Assembly (NCBI GenBank): GCA_963575745.1 | Contig: CAUYUJ010020534.1 | Location: forward strand, 40,184-71,183 | Source of the DNA: Prorocentrum cordatum | Taxonomy: Eukaryota > Sar > Dinophyceae > Prorocentrales > Prorocentraceae | Direction of reading: 5' to 3' | DNA: 31,000 bases | Shown: positions 1 to 8,767 of the stretch, one piece after another | Layout: each line of letters starts with the position of its first letter | How positions within the stretch are numbered: the first letter of the stretch is position 1 | Position numbers and translations under genes: made by a program | Notes under the pieces: model-generated | Told to the model about the DNA's origin: nothing | The model's input: the letters and a program-made list of their open reading frames with translations, nothing else | The model's database searches: none

Positions 1-1
1 C

Positions 2-2170
2 CTGGGCACCCCCAGGAGGCTCGAGCTCGCGCATGCCAACCTCAGCGACGGCGCCGAGGGCGAGGAGGCGGGGGCCGCCGAGGTGCCTCGCCCGACGTTC
101 GAGCTGCCGGGCCAGGCCCTGCATGGGGGTGCAGAGGCGAGGGTCGCCGACTACGCCCACCCCCGCGCTGGGGCGTGTACTCTGGACGGGGAGTGGGGCC
201 CCTTCGACGCGCTGGGCGACGGCGACGAGGGGCCCCCCGACGACCCAGGCGGCCGCGCCGGAGCCCCAGCTCGCGGGGCTGCCGGGGCAGTTGGCGAGAC
301 CCCTCTGGCGGAGTGTGGCCGGCTGTACCATGCCGCGGTTCGGGTGCTGGCGGCCACGGCGGCCCGCCTGTGCAAGGAGTACCTCATGGGCGTCAGGCGC
401 GGCGGGGCCTCCTGGCGCGAGGCACTCGTGGAGGATCTCGCCAAGGGCGCGCCGATGCTGACCAAGCCGGGTGGCTTGGCCCACGATCGGGCCGCGGACC
501 CCGTCGCGCTGCTCGAGAAGTACCGCGCGGAGTGGCGCGGGCACTGGAACGGGCTCAGTCAGGAGGCTGCTGCCGAGCGCCTTACCTTCGTGCAGGGGGC
601 GCTGGACGCGATGGTGGCCGACGAAGGCCTGGGGCATCAGCACCTCAGGGTGTCGGCCGAGGACGTCTCCAAGGCGGCGTCCCAGTTTAAGAAGGGAACC
701 TGCACTCCTGCAGGGACGCACCCCCGCCACCTGGGCTGGTTCGACGATCTCGCGGCAACGGCGGACCTGCTCAACCTGGTCACTGCCGCGGGCATCATGC
801 CCGAGCGCGAGCAGGAGCTCCTGTCGGCGCAGTACCCCAAGCCCCTGGGCGGTGGCAGGCGGCCGATCGGCCAGTTCAAGGCCCTGTACCGTGTATGGGG
901 CAGGTGCCAGAGAGGTAAGTTGCGTGCCTGGCAGCGCGCGCTCGACGACTGGGGCATCCTCAATACGGGCGAGGGCAGGAAGGTCACGGACTGCGTCTGG
1001 AGGTCGGCGGTTCGCGGCGAAGCCGCCGCGGGGCTTGACCGCGCCTTCCTCGTTCTCCTGTGGGACCTCGCCAAGGCCTTCGAGAAGGTAAACCGCGCCA
1101 AGCTGATCGACCTGGCGAGGCGGGTTGGCTTCCCTGCGCCCATCCTGCGGGTGGTGATCAACGCCTACCGGTGGACCCGCTACGTCGTCATGGATGGCAT
1201 CGTGGCGAGCGGCATCCTACCCGACAACGGGGTGGTGGCAGGCTGCTTTGCCGCCACGTACGCGCTGGCCGCCTATTTGATCATGGATCTAAAAGCCCAG
1301 CAGGAGCGGCATCCCGAGGTGCTGCTGTCGGTCCACATCGATGACATCGGCCAGGAGGTCACGGCCGACTCGGAAGCTGAAGTCGTGCAGCTTCTCGGGG
1401 ACAGTGCCCGAGACCTCAAGGCGGCGATGGAGCAGGACTTGGACATGGTGCTGGCCGGCAGCAAGGGCGCGCTCCTGGGCAGCACCGTGGCGTTAACGGA
1501 GCGGGCGCAGGAGGCCTTGCGCAGCCTCGGGCTGCCCGAGCGCGCGGGACCCAGGCGCGCCCGGCGAAGCGGAGCGGCCGCCATGCGGCACTTGGGGGAG
1601 GACTTCCGCGCAGGAAGGCGCGCCCGACCGCGAGGCGCCCGCGCTGGCAAATCGGCCGGGGTCGTGCACCGCGCGGGCCCTGTCCGCAAGACACGAGTGC
1701 GGCTGGGCAAGGCGCGCCTGCGCAAGGCGCTGCGGGCCGTGGCCCAGGTGGCGGGGTGCAGGAGGATCTGGCACACCGCCATCCTCCCCTCGGCCCGCTG
1801 GGGCGGCGAGGTCACGGGCTTCGCGGACTCCGAGGTCCAGGGGCTCAGGTCTCGGGCCAAGCGGCACTACGGCCACCCCCACATTTCCAGCGACATTTTC
1901 GGCGCGCTGCAGCCGAAGCTGGACCCGTTGGCAGGCGCGGTCTCCATGGGGGTGGTGCGCTACGCGGAGGAGTGGTGGCGGACCACCGATCAGCGCCAGG
2001 CCAACGGCCGAGTGCTATCGGCCAAGGACCTGCGGAGCGCCTTCGACGTGGCCTCGCAGGACCTGGACAAGGACTTGCCCGAAGCGGGGCCTATTGGGGC
2101 GATGCTTCGGTCGCTGAAGTGGGCCGGCTGGAGGCTAAGCATGCCACTTCTTTCATCTCGCCCACGCTAG
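2..2170 (+). CDS. Reverse transcriptase domain of LINE polyprotein (5' partial, frameshifted 3' end)
   Basis: This is an RNA-directed DNA polymerase domain that would copy the element's RNA at a nicked target. The frame is open from base 2, so the GTG at 83 is not a real start and the protein continues beyond the left edge. Motif A reads WDLAKAFEKV with the catalytic Asp at 1064-1066. The motif B region reads NGVVAGCFAAT at about 1226-1258. Motif C reads HIDDIG with the Asp pair at 1340-1345, a variant of the usual YxDD. All three catalytic aspartates survive. An Arg-rich segment at 1540-1720 is followed by AILPSARWGGEVTG (about 1780-1822), which resembles the post-RT region of dinoflagellate LINE proteins. 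The ORF stops at 2168-2170, but its natural continuation lies one frame over. The domain looks recently active; the copy as a whole is broken. Confidence 0.85.
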   Translation: MGTPRRLELAHANLSDGAEGEEAGAAEVPRPTFELPGQALHGGAEARVADYAHPRAGACTLDGEWGPFDALGDGDEGPPDDPGGRAGAPARGAAGAVGETPLAECGRLYHAAVRVLAATAARLCKEYLMGVRRGGASWREALVEDLAKGAPMLTKPGGLAHDRAADPVALLEKYRAEWRGHWNGLSQEAAAERLTFVQGALDAMVADEGLGHQHLRVSAEDVSKAASQFKKGTCTPAGTHPRHLGWFDDLAATADLLNLVTAAGIMPEREQELLSAQYPKPLGGGRRPIGQFKALYRVWGRCQRGKLRAWQRALDDWGILNTGEGRKVTDCVWRSAVRGEAAAGLDRAFLVLLWDLAKAFEKVNRAKLIDLARRVGFPAPILRVVINAYRWTRYVVMDGIVASGILPDNGVVAGCFAATYALAAYLIMDLKAQQERHPEVLLSVHIDDIGQEVTADSEAEVVQLLGDSARDLKAAMEQDLDMVLAGSKGALLGSTVALTERAQEALRSLGLPERAGPRRARRSGAAAMRHLGEDFRAGRRARPRGARAGKSAGVVHRAGPVRKTRVRLGKARLRKALRAVAQVAGCRRIWHTAILPSARWGGEVTGFADSEVQGLRSRAKRHYGHPHISSDIFGALQPKLDPLAGAVSMGVVRYAEEWWRTTDQRQANGRVLSAKDLRSAFDVASQDLDKDLPEAGPIGAMLRSLKWAGWRLSMPLLSSRPR

Positions 2171-2922
2171 GTGAGCTCTGCGTGCTCAGCATCGGGCCCA
2201 AGGAGATTGGCATGTATTTCGAGCTGGACGTGCTGGCGACCACCACTGCTCGAGCCGACGTGGCCGCCAGGTCGCGGCACGCCCTGGCGGATGACCACCC
2301 TGGCATCTGGTGGGAAGGCCTGCGCGCGGTCGTCGAGAACAAGTACGTGACGGCCCTCACGCGGCACGTGGTGACCTCCTTGGCAGGCGGGACCTACATG
2401 ACGAGGCAGGTGGCCCACCAGTGGGGCTACCTGATTGCGCCGGCGTGCCCGCGCTGCGGGGTGACAGATGCGCCCGCCCATCGTGCCCTGGGCTGCGTCT
2501 GCTTCGAGGCCGGCCGCTTGGGGCAGGGGGAGAATTGGACCGAGGTTGTGAAAGGGTGCGAGGCGTGCCACGATCCTCTCCTCATGTCTCACCTCCTCCC
2601 CTCGCTGCCTGATGCTGCTGTCGCCCTCCCGCCCCCTGCCACGATCGTCAGGGCCTTTGTAGGCGAGGAGGAGGTTGGTTTGAGCAGCTTTTAGTTTGTC
2701 CCAGGGGAGCCCGTGGCGGGGGATGGATCGGCGTCGACCTCGATTCTCGCTTCGCTTCGGAGGGGGGGGGTCGGTGTGGTGCAAAGGGACCCCGCCACGG
2801 GCTGCCTCCGGCGCCTGTTAGGGACCGTGCCCCCGCGCATGGCCCAGTCTATAGGCTGCTGGCCGACTCCGCCTGCGACCGAAGGGCAGGTCAGCGAGAG
2901 CGGTACCCCTATGAAGAGGTGA
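2143..2922 (+). pseudogene. LINE polyprotein C-terminal part: CCHC knuckle and RNase H-like start, out of frame with the RT
   Basis: The frame shifted from the RT ORF continues as ATSFISPTLGELCVLSIGP (from about 2142) through a Trp-rich helical region to CPRCGVTDAPAHRALGC at 2446-2496. This has the C-x2-C, His, Cys spacing seen after the RT in many LINEs. The frame ends at TAG (2692-2694). Reading through it gives VAGDGSASTSILASLRRGGV, then VGVVQRDP. This resembles the first strand of an RNase H domain, with the candidate catalytic Asp at 2722-2724 and the typical LRR-GWGVV core. After about 2850 the similarity fades and the frame closes at 2920-2922. The join near 2140 needs a one-base gain or two-base loss; a tiny intron is possible but less likely. 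The RNase H call rests on a short motif. Confidence 0.6.
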
Positions 2923-3118
2923 ATGGCTTTTCCGTCAGCTCGTTGGCTCCGGCCGGGGCCGGTGTGGTGGGCCACACCTCGGGGCGTTTCGGGGGTATCC
3001 GTGGGGGCTCTCAGCGCCAGGACGGGCCGACTTGCGCTCTGAACTAATAAGGCCCACCCGAGGGCCCAACCTGCCCGGGACGGAGACAATGGAGGCCGGC
3101 GGTTTGGACAGCCGTCAC

Positions 3119-3158
3119 TGGCCGCCAAAAAGATAAGATACTACACCCCATGGCGGCC
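3119..3158. repeat. Small perfect inverted repeat (8-bp arms)
   Basis: GGCCGCCA at 3119-3126 pairs with TGGCGGCC at 3151-3158 across a 24-base AT-rich loop. It lies between the RNase H-like and tail parts of the LINE. No function can be assigned. Confidence 0.4.
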
Positions 3159-3751
3159 TGCGATCGGCCAGCCGGGTAGATCCAGTTCCGCAGGTAAAAA
3201 TAAAGAAGTTATTATCCGCCGCCTCCCGTGTGCTCGAGTCGGGACCAGCCCCTCGGGATGAATGGAAGGACCTCAGGCGGCCGCACAGTGGCCGCACGCC
3301 AGCCTGTCTGATCGCTCACGAGTTCGTCCAGGTCGGGCCCTCCAGGTGGCAGTGCATGCGATGTTTGCGGTCGAAGGTGACTCCAGACAGTGCCCTGGAC
3401 CGTAAGGACTGTAGGCAAAGCGACATCCCTGAGAGTTTTAAGCGGGTGACAGAGTTTGCCCACACCCACGATATTGAATGGTGTGAGCTCACCCCTCGGC
3501 CCGAGGCCGGGGTCGGTGACACCCTTTTGTTCTGCAAGAAATGCTGCCAGTATGCCACCTCGAAGCCGCTGGGGCTGGGTAAAGCCTGCCCCAGCTTCGG
3601 TGTGGTCGGCTGGCAGCGTAATGAAGCTGCCCAGCACAAGATGCGCCGCTTCCTGCAGGGCAAGCACCCCAGGTGCGGCCAGAGCGAGATGATTATCGCG
3701 CACTGGCCCCTCTTAGCTCAGGTCTACGGGGCATGTGCCCCCGAGCCATAG
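3137..3751 (+). pseudogene. Cys/His-rich LINE tail segment (remnant, no start codon)
   Basis: An open frame runs from just after a TAA at 3134 to TAG at 3749-3751. It has no ATG before codon 3356, so it is an internal or 3' fragment, not a gene with its own start. It holds two Cys pairs, WQCMRCL (3347-3367) and LLFCKKCCQYA (about 3524-3556). The second is followed by a Lys/Leu-rich stretch with a Cys (LGLGKACP) and then FLQGKHPRCG. I associate the H...W-C-x2-C and later C-x2-C...C...GxHP pattern with C-terminal putative zinc-binding modules of dinoflagellate retroelement proteins. That association is recalled and was not searched. The segment follows the RNase H-like piece in the same orientation, so it probably belongs to the same LINE. 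The 2923-3136 interval between them shows no coding frame I recognise. Confidence 0.5.
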
Positions 3752-3898
3752 CCATTGGCTCGCCTGTCTCTGGCCCCTGTCTCAAGCCAGGAAACAGTTT
3801 AGCGCGAGAGAAACTCCGCATTCCCCTGGGAGTCGACGACTCTTTTCGTGCCCGTGTGCCCGTTCTCCCTCCTGGGGCACGCCCACCATATGCACTAG

Positions 3899-4206
3899 TA
3901 TAGGGGCCCGGCCACAGGAGCCCTTCCACGAGAGGCCCCCAGCCCTGAGACCCCAGGGCGTCCATTGTGATCTCTGGCGTGGGAGAGCGCCAAGCCTTCC
4001 GTCGCAAAACCAACCGAGGCCCAAGAAACCCAGGGCACCCTGGAGACAAGCAGTATAGGGGCCCGGCCACAGGAGTCCTTCCACGAGAGGCCCAGCCCTG
4101 AGACCCCAGGGCGTCCATTGTGATCTCTGGCGTGGGAGAGCGCCAAGCCTCCCGTCGCAGAACCAGCCGAGGCCCAAGAAGCCCAGGGCACCCCGGAGAC
4201 AAGCAG
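3899..4206 (+). repeat. 155-bp tandem duplication (dispersed family H, copies 1 and 2)
   Basis: Copy 1 (3899-4053) begins TATAGGGGCCCGGCCACAGG and ends GGAGACAAGCAG. Copy 2 (4054-4206) is nearly the same with scattered substitutions and small gaps. Key shared words are CCCCAGGGCGTCCATTG and CCCAGGGCACCC. A diverged third copy lies at about 21281-21447, so this is a dispersed family that has also duplicated in tandem here. Minus-strand ORFs over it change frame between copies because 155 is not a multiple of three. That argues against coding. Confidence 0.85.
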
Positions 4207-4228
4207 GGCATGGGCCTCCCACTGCACG

Positions 4229-4327
4229 ATGGGGAGGAGGAGGAGGGGGAGGAGGAGGGGGAGGAGGAGGGGGAGGAGGAGAAGGGGGAGGAGGAGGAGG
4301 AGGAGGAGGAGGAGGAGGAGGAGGAGA
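4229..4327 (+). repeat. (GGA)n microsatellite tract
   Basis: About 100 bases of GGA with occasional GGG and GAA interruptions follow the 155-bp repeats. This is the first of thirteen GGA/CCT tracts in the window. Long Glu- or Leu-rich ORFs across it are composition artefacts. Confidence 0.95.
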
Positions 4328-4525
4328 TGAGATTGATTGAGTGACGGAGTAGGATTACTTACAGTACGAAGGAGGAGGTTTTCTTGCGTTGGCCTCACTG
4401 CAATTGGTGGGGTTTTGGGGGGGGCCCAGATGCTACCGCCCTGGTGCGCACCGCTGGATCCGCTATTCGCGCCGCCGACGGAGGCGGTTCTGCTGGTCGG
4501 TCTTGTCTCCGGCTTTCCGAAGCCA
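4328..4525. other. Anonymous spacer
   Basis: There is no recognisable coding or RNA signal between the GGA tract and the short inverted-repeat element. It has ordinary mixed composition with a G8 run near 4416. Confidence 0.5.
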
Positions 4526-4661
4526 CCTCCCCCCCCCTACAGGGGAAAATAGCAATTACTCAAAAAGTACCCCCCCCAATGGGCAACAGTAGTCAAAAAA
4601 TCGTCCCTGACTATTTTTTGACTATTTTTGAATATTCCCCCTGTAGAGGGACACGCCCGAC
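4526..4661. mobile_element. Short TIR element, family A copy 1 (MITE-like)
   Basis: The left side has CCCCCCCTACAGGGGAAAATA and the right side TGAATATTCCCCCTGTAGAG, followed by GGACACGCCCGAC. These form inverted ends around an AT-rich core. The core word TCGTCCCTGACTATTTTTTG resembles the core of the copies at 20796-21132. The outer GTCGGGC part of the left end has decayed here. Better preserved relatives lie at 21472-21669 and 25109-25303. It encodes no protein, so any mobility would need a transposase supplied elsewhere. Confidence 0.65.
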
Positions 4662-4774
4662 TTCAGCTCACGCCCCTCGTGCAGGGCCCCCGCCCGCTGG
4701 AGAGGCCACCAGAGCTGGGAGCACCGGCCCCTTCACGGGGATGTGTGTCTTCTTTTGGTGTGTTGTCTTGGCGG

Positions 4775-4925
4775 GGCCCAGGGACACAAAGAAATACGCA
4801 CGAACCCCAGGATCCCCAAGTTTCTCTGCCATTTCCTTGGTTTTCGTCTTCCCCACCACTTTCTAGATTTTCCCACATTTTCCTAGGAATTGTGTCCGTG
4901 TGTTTCTTCCCCTCCCGATTTTTGG
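4775..4925 (+). repeat. Dispersed repeat family G, copy 1
   Basis: The segment starts near GGCCCAGGGACACAAAG, passes through TTTTCGTCTTCCCCACCACT and ends near AATTGTGTCCGTGTGTTT. A second copy in the same orientation lies at about 23638-23810 with the same order of words. Both are AT-richer than their surroundings and encode nothing recognisable. The ends are only weakly inverted, so I do not class it as a TIR element. Confidence 0.65.
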
Positions 4926-4939
4926 AGGGGGGAAGCGAG

Positions 4940-5714
4940 GAGATCGAACAACCCAGCGACAATCTCCACAAGCGAAGCGTGAGAGATGCTAAGTGAAACC
5001 GCCCCCACGCATCTAGGCCGTCCAATATCGCGCGTGGCCCCCTTGCGGAGATGTACCTACTGTGCGTTCGTGCGGCGTCGGCGCGCGCGACAGTGCTTCA
5101 CGCCGTCTCGATCGCTCACCTTTGATCCGATCGCGGCCCCGATCGTTCCAAGTTTAATGCCGTCGGGTCCTGTGGCGTTCTCGTGCCCCTCGGTACTTCC
5201 GGTTTGCCCTATCGTGCGGCGTTCAAGCTGGAGCGCCTTCGCCGGCGCCGCTGGCGCGCCATCGCCGCGTGAACCTACCGTAACCCGCCACGCTTCGCGC
5301 CCTTGCGCCCCGTGATTCGGGGGCGCGCGAACCTGGACTAGCGATCCATGGATTTGGCGCGCGGTCGCCAAGTTCATGGATCGGGGGGAGGTGCCCTCCC
5401 CAAACTGCCCAGGTAACGCCCCGCTCGGCGGCGGAGATCGGCGATCTCCCGTGTAGCGAGCCCACAAAGGACGTACGCGCCCAGCTATGTACATGAACAC
5501 GACCCCTCGATCCGCGAGACTGGCCGCGTGATACGAACATTCGGGTAATGCGTACTCTCGAAACCAGCGGGGATACGAACATTCGGGTAATGTGTACGTG
5601 TACGTCCTTCTTTCGCTCCTGACCGTGGAAACGGGGCCCGTCGCTAGTCCACGCCCCCTGGATCCATGTTTGCGTTCGCCTGAGCATTGGGCGCCCCGCG
5701 GTGCGCTGGGCGCT
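4940..5714. other. Anonymous GC-rich stretch with a hairpin and a 42-bp tandem repeat
   Basis: No gene is recognisable. Two structures stand out. One is a near-perfect hairpin at 5344-5383, with CGATCCATG..TTGGCG on the left and CGCCAA..CATGGATCG on the right. The other is a direct repeat, GATACGAACATTCGGGTAAT, at 5530 and again at 5572 (period 42). The long minus ORF across this region owes its length to the adjoining CCT tracts. Confidence 0.6.
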
Positions 5715-5938
5715 CTTCCTCCTGCTCCTCCTCCTCCTCCTCCTGCTCCTCCTCCTCCTCCTCCCCCTCCTCCTCCTCCTCCTCCTCCTCCTCCTCCTCC
5801 TCCCTGCAGGATCCCGCAGCATCGGGCGCTCTTGCTGACCCCCGCTGGCACCGGCCCCCAGGGGGTCCTCCTCCTCCTTCTCCTCCTCCTCCTCCTCCTC
5901 CTCCTCCTCCTCTTCTCCCTCCTCTTCTCTCTCCACCT
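5715..5938 (+). repeat. Two (CCT)n tracts with a 60-bp non-repeat spacer
   Basis: CCT units run at about 5717-5805 and again at 5866-5937. The spacer between them includes CTGCAGGATCCCGCAGCATC. All six frames give homopolymer-rich ORFs (Pro, Ser, Leu or Glu, Gly, Arg), none of which looks like a protein. Confidence 0.95.
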
Positions 5939-5956
5939 CCTTCCCCCCTCCAACTC

Positions 5957-6182
5957 ATGGTGGTGGTGGTGGTGGTGGAAAGCAGGCCCATCCAAAACAG
6001 CCGAGACCCTCCCGAAACCCTCCTGAAACTCCAAGGTTTGCCAAGGACTGGTTTCCTTCCGAGAAGGCCGAAGCCCTCCCGAAACCCTCCGAAAACCCTC
6101 CGGGAAGGGTTCCCGGAGGCTCATCGGAGGGTGTCGCCAGGGTTTTGGACGCGTTTTCGTTGTTGTTGTTGTTGTTGTTGAA
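5957..6182 (+). repeat. (GGT)n, degenerate CCCTCCCGAAACC minisatellite and (GTT)n
   Basis: GGT units run at 5957-5980. At 6007-6110 the word ACCCTCCCGAAACCCTCC and variants recur several times. A (GTT)n run spans about 6158-6180. Related G-rich words recur at 6970-7015, and a looser related motif at 30470-30665. Confidence 0.7.
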
Positions 6183-6720
6183 CATTATTACTTTAAAGAA
6201 TAATTATTGCTGGGCCCCCTGGCGCGCGCCCCCCCTGCGCCGCCTAGGCCGCAGCTACATTTTCATCATTTTCGTGAGGAAGCCTCAGAAAAGAGGGTGT
6301 GTACAGGATCCGGTTGTTTTGTTGTAATCCGCTTTCCCTTGCAAGAAACAATAGAAAATGACATTTCTTGTTCTAATATAATCAAATTTCAAGAATCCCT
6401 TGCAAAAAAAAAGGTAAAGTGGACATTCGCGCGCGCAAGACGAAATCCTTCCAAAACCTTAGTGTTCGTAACGATTTTAACATAAAAAACCAATGGTTTT
6501 TTCAAAAAAAAAAATGTCACAATTTCATCCCGCGCGCTCTTGCGGATTTGTAGGGAACCCAACACTTTTTAAACATTTCTGTCAAACGTAGACCCAACAC
6601 TTCTTCAAACTGTCAAACATGTAGGTACACCCAACACTTTTCAAACATAACCATTGTTGGAACAGGGGGAAAAGTCGTATACTAAGCTAGCGTCAAGAAA
6701 ATGTTACCACAACAAGTCAC
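6183..6720. other. AT-rich island with three 36-bp repeats
   Basis: Composition drops sharply from GC-rich to AT-rich here, with several A7-A10 runs. ACCCAACACTT recurs at about 6558, 6593 and 6630, each followed by TTxAAACA-like sequence. This gives three imperfect units of about 36 bp. No ORF resembles a known protein. Confidence 0.6.
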
Positions 6721-7173
6721 TGTACCCATGCGCCAGTGTAGTAGCCACGGTCGTCCGCAGGCCACGAAGTGAAGTGTCCGAACGCTGGGTGTGGGTGGTG
6801 GCGAAGAGTCGTTTGGAAATGTGGTAGAGCTTGAACCGACCCCCCACAAAGTGGGGGTATTGGCGGGCGTCGTATGAAAACCCTGGCACTGGTGAGAACG
6901 GAGTGTTTTTTTTTTGGGGGGGTGGAACCCTGCCCCAGCGAACCCTGCGATGACTAGACCTACAGTCAAGTTCGGAGGGCTTCGCGAGGGTTTTGGGAGG
7001 GCTTCTCGCCGTTATGGGGGGGAAGCCAGTCCCCAGCGAAGCCAAGGGCGGGCGTTGGCAGAACTGGGCTTCGAGGGACCTGGTTCAGTGACGTGCGCTG
7101 GGGGACGCCCCCCCGCCCCCGTTCCACTCCCCGGAGCTGCCGTCACCCGACAAAAACACCAGCTGCGGCAGTC
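6721..7173. other. Anonymous stretch
   Basis: There is no recognisable gene. A T9 run followed by G7 lies at about 6907-6922, and a short GGAGGGCTTCGCGAGGGTTT minisatellite-like stretch at 6975-7010 echoes the words near 6007-6110. Confidence 0.4.
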
Positions 7174-7351
7174 CTTCAGGGGCTCCAGGTCCCCAGCGAC
7201 TTCAGGGGCCAGTGTTTCTGGCCGCTTGAGGGGGTTTAGGGGGTTTTAGTGGCTCTAGGGGGTTTAGTGAACCTAGGGGGTTTAGGGGGTCCCCAGCGAC
7301 TTTAGGGGGTTTAGTGATTCTGGCCACTTCAGGGGCTCCAGGTCCCCAGCG
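7174..7351 (+). repeat. G-rich minisatellite bounded by 25-bp direct repeats
   Basis: CTTCAGGGGCTCCAGGTCCC, extending five further matching bases, occurs at 7174-7198 and exactly again at 7327-7351. Between them are multiple GGGGGTTTAG-like units with spacers. The units contain TTTAGGG, the telomeric heptamer known in plants and reported for dinoflagellates. However, the spacing is irregular (about 9-28 bases), so a true interstitial telomere array is not supported. Confidence 0.7.
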
Positions 7352-7955
7352 GCGAAATCTGGGCTTGCCTCCCGGACCTGCAGGCGAGCTTGGCCAGCAG
7401 GCCGACCCTCCCCCGGAGCGAGGGAGCCCTCGCGTCCCGTGCGCGGCGTCTCGCGTCTGCTGCTGTAGTCCAGGGGGCAGAGGTATTCTTGGTCAGGGTT
7501 CGGTCGGGGATGTCCTTCTAGCGGCGGACTTCGGAAGACAACTCAAAGTAGTCATGGCAATCATCAGCAAGTCTTCAAGCAATCGCAGAGCTTCGTCACC
7601 ATCTTATGTTTCAATGTCTTGTATACTCCTCTTGGAGAGGGACATGCCTTCTTAAACCTAAGACAGAAACACATCCTTCAAAGAACATGAGCCGGCCAAA
7701 TGTGTAGAGCATTCGAGGCCACCGTCCCCAAAGTTGCACAAGAACATCCAGCAACCACTAAGAGAATTGGGGTACCATCCTCGAACCAACCTCGATCTCA
7801 TACCTCGCTTCGACCATAGATGGGATTGGAAGATCTCGCTCTCGCGCATCGCCGATGCAACGTCGGCCATGCAGCGGCGACGTCAGCGTGAAAAAGATCG
7901 GACTCCTCATCGGGCCGCATCGGCGTGGCATCTCGGCATTGCATCGGCGCTGCGG
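7352..7955. other. Anonymous stretch with one unrecognised minus-strand ORF
   Basis: The minus ORF 7658-7870 (70 aa, containing FQSHLWSKRGMRSRLVRGWY) is low in repeat bias and could be an exon fragment. I do not recognise it, and it has no supported splice or start context. The rest shows nothing. Confidence 0.3.
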
Positions 7956-8081
7956 GTAGGAGGAGAAGGAGGAGGAGGGGGAGGATGAGGAGGCAGAAGA
8001 TGGAGGACGAGGAGGAGGAGAGAAGGAGAAGGAGGAAGAGGAGAGTGAGGAGGAGACGACAGGAGGAGGAGGAGGAGGAGG
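7956..8081 (+). repeat. (GGA)n tract with A-rich interruptions
   Basis: GGA, GAA and GAC triplets run across about 125 bases. ORFs over it are Arg/Glu-rich on plus and Ser/Leu-rich on minus, which is typical of tract translation. Confidence 0.9.
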
Positions 8082-8395
8082 TCCCCATCTACTCCGGCCC
8101 CATCTGGGAGGCCTGCAAGGAAGCAGCTCCTCCATGCGCGCGCCACCCCCCGAACCCCGAAACTCTCCGAGATGGCCCCCTGTCCCTGCCTAAGAGCAGG
8201 GCGCATTGAGACCACGGCAGCTTGAAGTCCGTCCACGGACGGGCCAAAACGCAACTGTCTTCCGAGCTGCGTCCGCCCGTGGCGATGAGGGAGCCCCCAC
8301 CAAGGCAGACTACCGCTTCCTGAGATCCCGCGTTGCGGACAACATGCAACTCCACCGCGACCATCACGACCGGAGCCCTAGACCACACACACGCA
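8082..8395. other. Anonymous spacer
   Basis: This is GC-rich, non-repetitive sequence between a GGA tract and the ATGY repeat. No coding, RNA or element signature was recognised. Confidence 0.4.
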
Positions 8396-8526
8396 CCTAC
8401 ATATATAGTATGTGTAGGTATGTCTATATACATATTTATATATAGATATGTACATATGTATGTATGTATGCATGCATGCATGCATGTATGCATGTATGCA
8501 TGTATGTAAGTATGCATGCATGTAAC
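8396..8526 (+). repeat. TATA-rich segment and (ATGY)n tetranucleotide tract
   Basis: A TA-rich lead (8398-8455) grades into ATGT and ATGC units up to about 8525. The GCATGCATGC blocks are self-complementary. Confidence 0.9.
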
Positions 8527-8767
8527 GCGCGAGAAGTGCACCGACCCGCTCCCTTGGGCTTGCGTCGGCTCGCCCTCGCCGCGGCCCCGGCCGCGCGGCC
8601 ACGCCTGCGCACCGCACGGGAGCCCTGCGAGGAGCAGCGGCCGCCGCGCGCGCTGCCGAGGCCGCCGAACGCTGCCTCGAGCCCGCCAGCCCCGCACCGC
8701 GGGAAGGAGCGCCGATGATGACGACGGTGCCGATTGTGCTGCTGTTGGCGGTGCTGCACCGCACGGT
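8527..8767. other. Anonymous GC-rich spacer
   Basis: About 240 bases of GC-rich sequence lie between two simple repeats. No convincing gene was found. Confidence 0.4.

Larger units (their letters stand above)
1..3751 (+). mobile_element. Decayed LINE-type non-LTR retrotransposon, 5' end outside window
   Basis: In order on the plus strand there is a reverse transcriptase domain (about 900-1450), a thumb/connection-like region (1500-2150), a CPRC...H...C zinc knuckle (2446-2500), a GDGSA-type RNase H start (2713-2840) and a Cys/His-rich tail (3137-3751). This order matches retroelement polyproteins I associate with dinoflagellates, which is family knowledge rather than a search result. The reading frame is open to the left edge, so the 5' part, where an endonuclease would lie, is missing from the window. 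Lesions are a frameshift near 2140, a TAG at 2692-2694, loss of frame after about 2850 and paired TAA stops near 3045. No poly(A) tail or target duplication was identified at the right end. That the tail belongs to the same copy is inferred from order and orientation. Confidence 0.8.

Noticed and set aside
3693-4222. Minus-strand ORFs with repeated peptide blocks
   Set aside because: The repetition follows the 155-bp DNA unit and the reading frame shifts between copies, so it is non-coding repeat DNA.
5057-6124. 355-aa minus-strand ORF
   Set aside because: Its length depends on the two CCT tracts. The remainder shows no domain.
7200-7300. Interstitial telomere array
   Set aside because: TTTAGGG occurs, but at irregular spacing and without consecutive heptamers.
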